Below, one piece after another: positions 57,499 to 64,000 of a DNA stretch of 64,000 nucleotides. The notes under the pieces were generated by a model. The model was given only the letters and a program-made list of their open reading frames with translations. It did no database searches and was not told the DNA's origin. This DNA is from Epiperipatus broadwayi (lineage: Eukaryota > Onychophora > Udeonychophora > Euonychophora > Peripatidae), in the NCBI GenBank assembly GCA_028023455.1, contig JAQFVV010006221.1, positions 3,983,166-4,047,165 on the forward strand. Direction: 5' to 3'. Within the stretch, counting starts at the first letter, position 1. Each line of letters begins with the position of its first letter. The position numbers were made by a program, and so were the translations under genes.

Positions 57499-58064
57499 TT
57501 GTATTTTTATATTAGATTATTTCCATAATCTAATATGAGTATTGAATGTCTTTAGAAAAATTTAACCTTATTTAAATATTCCAAATACATTCAACTGTTA
57601 GTAATAGCACATCAAACAAGTTAGTATATGCACAATGTTACAAAAGATATCATTCTACCCTCTTCTTCAGGTGTTGCTGGCCTGACTAGTGACCATACTA
57701 GCATGAAATTTGAACCTGAATCTTAGATTCTTGAGTGTTGAATTTTAAGGTAATGTTGTAACCACATTGGTTAGAGCATTACCTTAAAATTTAACACTCA
57801 AAAATCTAAGAGTCCAGGTTCGAATCCTATGCTAGTACTGTCACTGTTCAGTCCAGCAACCCTTGAAGAAGAAGAGAGAATACCTCTTGAAACATTGCGC
57901 ATATACTAATCTGTTTGATATGATATTGCTAACAGTTGAATGCATTTGGAATATCTAAATACAATTAAATTTTTCTAAAGACATTCAATACTCATATTAT
58001 ATGATGGAAATAGTCCAATATAAAAATACAACTAAAACACCATCATCACAAACTTTCAAGAAAA
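57499..58064. mobile_element. Rep-A inverted-dimer SINE, exact 13-bp target duplication
   Basis: The left half is the inverted counterpart of the right half through 'aatgtctttagaaaaattta', 'ttcaggtgttgctggcctga' and 'tgaatcttagattcttgag', with the centre near 57745-57770. The right half carries 'ttggttagagcattacctta', the B-box 'ccaggttcgaatccta' and the full 3' end 'acaccatcatcacaaacttt'. The left arm stops about 40 bp short, the mirror image of the 13058 copy. 'tactaattattat' flanks at 57486-57498 and 58065-58077. The arms are clearly diverged, so it is an old insertion. Confidence 0.9.
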
Positions 58065-58077
58065 TACTAATTATTAT

Positions 58078-58734
58078 ATTTGATATTTTAGAAGCAACTG
58101 AGAGATTACCTTAGGATATTATGTTTACTTTTGTAAAACCATTTTCTGCTTCTACAGAATTTACAGTAATTGTTTGACTATATTTTTAGTTTTTTGAACA
58201 CTTTCAGGAATTGCATAATTTTGGGAGTTTTTAAAAACATTTTATATGCAATCTCAAAAATCATATCAATTTTATGTTTGAAAATTTCAGTAATGTAGGA
58301 AATTGTCCTTCAGTAGCATTATATGGAATTAGAATTGCAATATTCCATTAATCTGGCTCCAATATATTGTGATATTCTAATTTCTTGCTATCTTGAATTT
58401 GGTTGCAATCTGCCTTTCAATGATATCTCTTCTTTGAATTCATGTAGGAAGCAATATTGTTATAAATTTTATATTCTTGAAAGTTTATAGAGTACGTAAT
58501 TAATTCATCTTTTTTTAAGTGATCCCTTTTCATTTTTATGTATTTGAAATGCTTTAATAGATATTATCATCAGTTTTTCAGTCTTTATTATGTCTACATT
58601 TCTTGACTATACATATTTAAAACAGAGACATTTTATTTTTATCTTATCACAAAAAAAAAAAACAACAACAATGAAATCAATGAGATGAAGATAATGTTCA
58701 AATGAAAATATAATAATTAATATATATATATATC
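58078..58734. other. Unassigned AT-rich sequence
   Basis: No recognisable feature. Confidence 0.4.
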
Positions 58735-58919
58735 ATTAAAAATCAGTCAACACTTAGACAAACCCAATAACATTTTAACAATTTCAAACTGTTGTCAAGG
58801 CAATCTCATTTCAACAATAAAGCCACCTTTATTGTTAAAAGGAGGTTGCCTTGACAGCATTTTGAGTTTGTTACTTGTTATTGATATTGGGATTGTCTAA
58901 GTGTTGAATGGTTTTTAAG
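58735..58919. repeat. Rep-F inverted dimer, full-length arms
   Basis: The left arm 'attaaaaatcagtcaacact' through 'tttcaaactgttgtcaaggc' and the right arm 'aggttgccttgacagcattt' through 'attgtctaagtgttgaatgg' are inverted copies meeting at 'caataaagccacctttattg' (about 58815-58834). Compared with 50375-50500, this dimer includes the complete unit, so the two dimers have different centres. Confidence 0.88.
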
Positions 58920-59445
58920 GCTTACTTACAAACTCATTTACCCTTGAACATTATTACACTTATTATTTAAATATAAATATACATTGGGCCAATTGTATTC
59001 TTAAATTTAGCATAATGAATCCAGAGATTAAGAACATTATCTGAGAAGTTTAATGCAGTAAACAGAATGTCTGGTTTAAGTCCTAAAGTCATTTCTGCAG
59101 TTTAAACCTTATTTGTCCTTCAAATCAACTGATCATTCTTAGTACTTATTTAACAACGTCGAATTTTAAAAAAGTTTAAAGTTATTTTTCGGAGGATTGT
59201 TTTTATTTTTCAATATGGGAAAATATATTGCCAACAAAATTTGCTTTCTTAGAGATTTGTGATAAATTTTATTGGAAGAGAAACATTGGCAGAGACTAAT
59301 CCGTTTGGAATTGACTGACATACACAAAATAAGACTGAAAGTGATGATGAATGGAATGTTAACTTTTCTTATCAAATTTTTAAAAAAAGAAATAAAATGT
59401 TTTATAAAAAAAAAATTATTATAAATATACCAACTACACTATTGA
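58920..59445. other. Unassigned AT-rich sequence
   Basis: No recognisable feature. Confidence 0.4.
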
Positions 59446-59520
59446 GATAGTATGGATAGTTGAAGGTCATGTGAAAGTCTGAGTTCAAACCCCCTATGTA
59501 TTACATATTTGAATGCAGAT
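59446..59520 (-). repeat. Rep-D terminal fragment
   Basis: It contains 'gatagtatggatagttgaag', 'gtcatgtgaaagtctgagtt' and 'caaaccccctatgtattaca', the reverse of the Rep-D start. Confidence 0.75.
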
Positions 59521-61860
59521 ATGAAAAAGCCTGTACTGTAGAAAAAATTCACTATTAATTTTAATAATCGTGTAAATAAATATTCAGTATTATTTATGTA
59601 GCACTGAGAATATATATAATCTTTCTGAAAGAGTAATCTATAGATCTATAAGAATATTTCATTATCAGCTTTTCTAAAAATAAATTTAATAACTACCCAT
59701 TAAAATTTGTGGGGAGCCAAATGCAAATGAGATTCATTTTTCATCTGATTTGTAAATTAAGATGACGGAGCATTATTTGCAAATTTATTGAAATGACTCC
59801 CAGAAAGTTTGATTTGTGAATGATTCTTATAATATATTCATATGAAGATTATTTCTTTAGATATATCGTTATTACCTATCCTATATAATGCCTGCCAATT
59901 TTTTTTTATTAACTGAAAGAAAATATTTTGACTTCTCTTTGAAACCTTAAAAAAAAAAACAAGAAAATTTTTTTTATACCAGATATTCTTGATATTGTAA
60001 TTGTTAATATGAACTTATCAAAAGGCATCAATACATCAAATGAGTTTACCATCTATTATCTCTAAATTTAAGACCAAAAACCATTGTTTTTTCTCAACTA
60101 CCTGATATCCCTTAATTGGAGAATTAATTAAGTTTTCTTGAAGACAAAATGATTGAGTGGATGTTGATTTTATTTTTCATTTATTCTTGTCAGGTAAAAT
60201 AAATTATGATTCCTTTTTTTTTTTTTTGCACTGTGTAAAGTTAGAATCCAAGGCAGTAGTTTGTGACCAAAGCCAGATAATGTTAAAAATCTCCTAGTCA
60301 GAAATCTAGGTTATTCATTCATAGATAATCTTTTAATTAGCCACCTCCTCCTGTAGATCATTATCAAGTGAAAAAACATGGCAGACTCAGAAGAAAAAAT
60401 ATCTAATATCTATATATGATATCATCAGACTGTGTAAAGCTAGATGAAAAAATGCAGAGTCAGTTAATTTGAAAGATTTGAACATATACTTTGTTATGAT
60501 ACAAATATTGTAAACATATATGGAGTGAGTTTCATGTAAAATAAAAACTGGAAGAATATTATAGAAACTGATCGTAGATCAGACAAAATAATGAGATTAA
60601 TTATTCAATTTAATGAAGTCACTAAATTCAAATAATTCACATTTATGAATGAACAATGTTTCATTATGAAAAAGTAGGGGATTTTTACCGACATGACAAA
60701 ATTCTTTTGATGATTCCAAGCATTTTGAAATTATAAATGAGGGGTTTGAATACCAATGCAACAAACTTTTAATAACTATCTTTAACTTTTTCTTATTTTC
60801 AAGATAATAGACCAAAATTCAAAAACATCTTTAAATTTTGAATCCAAACCAATATATCTGTATAGTTAGGATCTGATATTGTTCACGTTATTATATGATT
60901 ATCATAAATTAATCTGAGTATGTAGTTATAACATCATTACTATCTGGAGTCCATTAATTCATCAAATTTATAATAGATAAATCTGAAATAGATTGGAGGG
61001 AGCTGCTTCAGAAACATATATTAATGTACGCAGAAACTATATGATGCATTGTTACTATATATCATCATAGGAAAAGGGATAAAAGGAAAATAACAATTAA
61101 CATAAAACTGAACCACTAAAACATATAATTTCTAGTGTCATGTCTATATAATTGTACAAACAAATTAAAATCTTAGTGTTTTTGATAATATAAAAAAATT
61201 AAAAGTGACTGTTGATTAAATTGGGTATAAACTTTATCTTTACAATAGTCATTAACCTGTAACTAATCTAGAAATGTGAATATAATAGCATTGTTATCTG
61301 GTATGCATTGTTATTTAGTTTATAATAGATGATTGTAGACCAATTTTTGAAAGCATATGTTAAATGTAAGCAGAAAAGTGTGTAATATTTTGTTGCTAAT
61401 AATTATTTCAAATCCTAAATATTCAATATTTTATGTCATTTCTCATACAGTTCAATCTAAAATAAGAAGTCTGAATTGTGTTTTAAAATTGTATGCATTC
61501 ATAATGATATATAAATCACAATATTGACACAAATGTTTTTTATAAAAGATGATATTAGATGCCTGAAAAATCACTAAATCATATATGCATAACCATGAGT
61601 ATAAGCAGACATGTGCAGAAGTATATATTAGATTATTTTTTGAAGAAAGAGATATTTATCCAGTCGAGTATTTAAATAAAACTCTCTGTACCCCTAGTTT
61701 GGTTATCATGTATGCAGATCAAATCATATCTACTATCCTCTATTCCTTAATGAGTAGTATCTAGCTATGTTCAAAAGTAACAAATGACAAACTTAATTAT
61801 GCAATAAATTTTATGTGTTTCTGCGAAGATCTGTTGAAAACTTACCCATAGCAGTTTGCT
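59521..61860. other. Unassigned AT-rich sequence
   Basis: About 2.3 kb with only short meaningless frames. Weak self-similarity between about 60930-61080 and 61270-61410 ('tatctggagtccattaatt', 'tatctggtatgcattgtta', then 'gcagaaa') suggests an old tandem duplication of about 340 bp. Confidence 0.4.
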
Positions 61861-61865
61861 GTTTT

Positions 61866-62238
61866 GCGTTAAATAAATTTATAATTACAACTTTAAATTA
61901 TCGTAATAGATTTCTAACTATAAGATCTTTTATTGACTCGTTGTAAATCGAAAGATTTCCGCGAGTACTAATGTACAATAGAAATTGTGGACTTAATCAG
62001 TGAAGTATTTATTGAATAGCTTCACGCTCTCAGCTCTAACCATTTCAGCTTCACCTATTTATATAGAAAGTAGGTTGAAGTAAAGAAAGGTTCCCCTCTT
62101 TTCTTCCAATGCGTAAGCTTGTGGTTAAGACCTGTAGAGGTCCCTACCTTCGCATTTTCAACCGCACGTGCTTTACGTTTATTGCCTTAGTAAATATTAC
62201 TTACGTAATCAATGTGCGTTAAATAAATTTATAATTAG
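61866..62238 (+). repeat. Rep-C full 350-bp unit plus start of the next
   Basis: The unit starts 'gcgttaaataaatttataat' (61866) and the same string recurs at 62216, giving a 350-bp period. Within it are 'gaaagatttccgcgagtact', 'cttcacgctctcagctctaa', 'cacctatttatatagaaagt' (TATA-like), 'gttcccctcttttcttccaa', 'aagacctgtagaggtcccta' and 'tgccttagtaaatattactt'. It is the most complete Rep-C copy and matches 733-1191 across the unit junction. Confidence 0.88.
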
Positions 62239-64000
62239 AATTTGAGTATAATTTTTAGTCAAATGCTGTATTCTTATTCACAATAATAGCTGACTATCCA
62301 AAGCAAACTGGTGTATCATACGTAAATTTTAACGAATGAATCTCTCAAGGCTTTTTAACATATATATTGCTTTTTTAAAATTGAAATAGCTTAACTTCAA
62401 TAACTGAGTGCATACTTTTATATATATTACTTAAAAATTAGAAGTAATTTTTTAAAAATATTTTCAAGATTTGCTTTTTTTTCCTGATTTATAATTTAAT
62501 TTCGACAGATTACAAACGTTGTATAATAAATAAGATCTTTAAGAATTTATAAACAAGTAGAGAAAAATAATAAGACACTGGTTCTGCATTATAATTTGAC
62601 AGCTTGTCATTATAAAGATTAAGGGTTAATAATTCATAAACTATATAGCTAATACTGTTTAAAAGTTTGCATTATTCGTGTTCATGTGGTGAATTAATAA
62701 AAACAAATTCATAATAATTTAATAATCTTAAATTTTTAAAAACATAATACGTATATGTTATTCAAAAGTCAAGATTAGAAACCACAGTCATAAACCATAG
62801 ATATATGGTGGTTCTTTTATCAATTGTCTTCGGTTTGATTATTTTTTGCGAGAAAGGTGGGTAAATGCAAATTAACTCCATATCATTTGTGACATCATTT
62901 ACTTCTGTTCTATAGAGTCTTACTCATTATTTGCATCATATGTACAAAAAAAGAATTTAAAAAAAGTCTTTACTTTTATATTAATTCATGCTAATTGTAA
63001 TCTTGAATATTTATTATTACAATATAACAATCAAGATATATTAAAATAGTTCTTATAGTTTATATTACAACAAGAATGTTGATTTGTTGCAAAATAACTA
63101 TCCAAAATAGTAAGCAATAGCAAATTTAGCAAACTATCATTAATGATAAAATGTTATTATTTAATCACAGTACTGCTCAACTTCCACTAATGTTCCATGA
63201 TTTCCAAGCAATTAACCATATGGTTACTTTAAATTTTTATTGTAGTGCTTTTACTCTTCTCCTTTATTTTCTTTGCATTTCTTCACATATTGCTTATAAT
63301 AACTTTTATCATATACACTTTAATGTAAAAAAATTTTTTAAATAAAACTTCTTTATTTTCCTGACAGTTTCGACTATCCAACAGTTTTCATCATAGCTTT
63401 TCAAATTTCTCTACCTTTTAAAGTGTATATGAGAGAAGTTAATATAAGCAATATATATGAATATGGTAGTGCTTTATTGTTTTATTTTTAAAATTGAATT
63501 CAACCTGAAACTTATTAAAACCTGTTTTAGTTATTCAGTGGTATTTATTCACTATTATATTATGATTTTTAAGCACTTTCTCCCATTCTTAGACAATATT
63601 TTTTTTAATTTTTACTTGTTCTTTATGGCAGAATACTTTTTTCAACTTCACTTACATGTAAGCACGTGCATAGACAAAGACTTCAGATCCCTCAATGAAG
63701 TAACAATAAGAGATTAAATATGAAGATATACAGATAAGAAAACAAACAGATATCATTGACATCATAAAAAGAATTTAAAAATCAAAATAGAGATGGAGTG
63801 AAAATAGTACTATACGAGATGATAATACATGATAGTTGAAGTCTTAAACTGAATCTCAAAAGATTGCAAGGGACCACAAAAAGATCACATGTGAGATGAA
63901 TAGATAAAATAGGGAGTTTGTTGACATAATGCAAAGAAGAGAGACTGGGTTAAACTTGGAGAGATTTTCGTTCTGCAACAGAATAATAAAAGTTGAAAAT
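62239..64000. other. Unassigned AT-rich sequence
   Basis: ORFs of 64 and 86 residues (63151-63345, 63457-63717) are hydrophobic, phenylalanine-rich translations of AT-rich DNA without recognised motifs. Nothing else was identified. Confidence 0.4.

Overview
This window is strongly AT-rich, gene-poor eukaryotic DNA. It has long microsatellites, a 500-base run of N, one intron-flanked exon and many decayed transposons, so it comes from a large, repeat-rich animal genome, most likely an invertebrate. I cannot fix the phylum: the element families seen (Buster-type hAT, several non-LTR LINEs, Penelope-like, Ty3/gypsy, tRNA-derived SINEs) are widespread. There is no sign of prokaryotic genes, operons or CRISPR.

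The only credible host coding sequence is one exon at 45367-45563 (+). It encodes a signal peptide followed by the cysteine-rich N-terminal cap of a leucine-rich-repeat protein (C-x3-C-x-C-x6-C) and is bounded by splice-like AG and GTAAGT. No partner exon was found, so most of the window would be intron or intergenic DNA.

The rest is layered repeats. I name six dispersed families here. Rep-A is a tRNA-Lys-like SINE of about 354 bp that also occurs as inverted dimers of about 570 bp, with 13-18 bp target duplications. Rep-B is a roughly 80-110 bp SINE that is almost nothing but a tRNA-Gly(UCC)-like sequence; one subfamily has an enlarged T-loop. Rep-C is a 350-bp unit seen across head-to-tail junctions. 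Rep-D, Rep-E and Rep-F are foldback-prone families that also occur as inverted dimers or with inverted ends. Four hAT elements (1498-2480, 3092-7761, 36494-39028, 42054-42514) carry 8-bp target duplications with central TA (nnnTAnnn). Three of them sit inside Rep-A copies, so the order of insertion can be read.

Region by region: 1-8 kb, Rep-D, Rep-C and Rep-A copies broken by two hAT elements, the larger with a nearly full-span dead transposase, a nested inverted-repeat element and a nested LINE tail. 8-20 kb, a LINE C2HC relic, Rep-D/Rep-A/Rep-B copies, a 3 x 100 bp array and a 168-bp-arm hairpin. 20-30 kb, AT-rich DNA, Rep-B/C/D copies, a Ty3/gypsy integrase relic and a short Rep-A. 30-34 kb, microsatellites, Rep-E and a LINE reverse-transcriptase relic with its 3' tail. 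36.5-39 kb, a hAT-bounded element filled with a GT-rich higher-order minisatellite. 40-48 kb, Rep-D inverted dimer, Rep-A with a nested mini-hAT, a Penelope-like relic and the LRR exon. 48-64 kb, further palindromes, a large AAT/AAC repeat, the assembly gap, another Rep-A dimer, Rep-F copies and a second Rep-C locus.

All calls were made by eye. Boundaries with stated target duplications are firm; other repeat edges are approximate to tens of bases.
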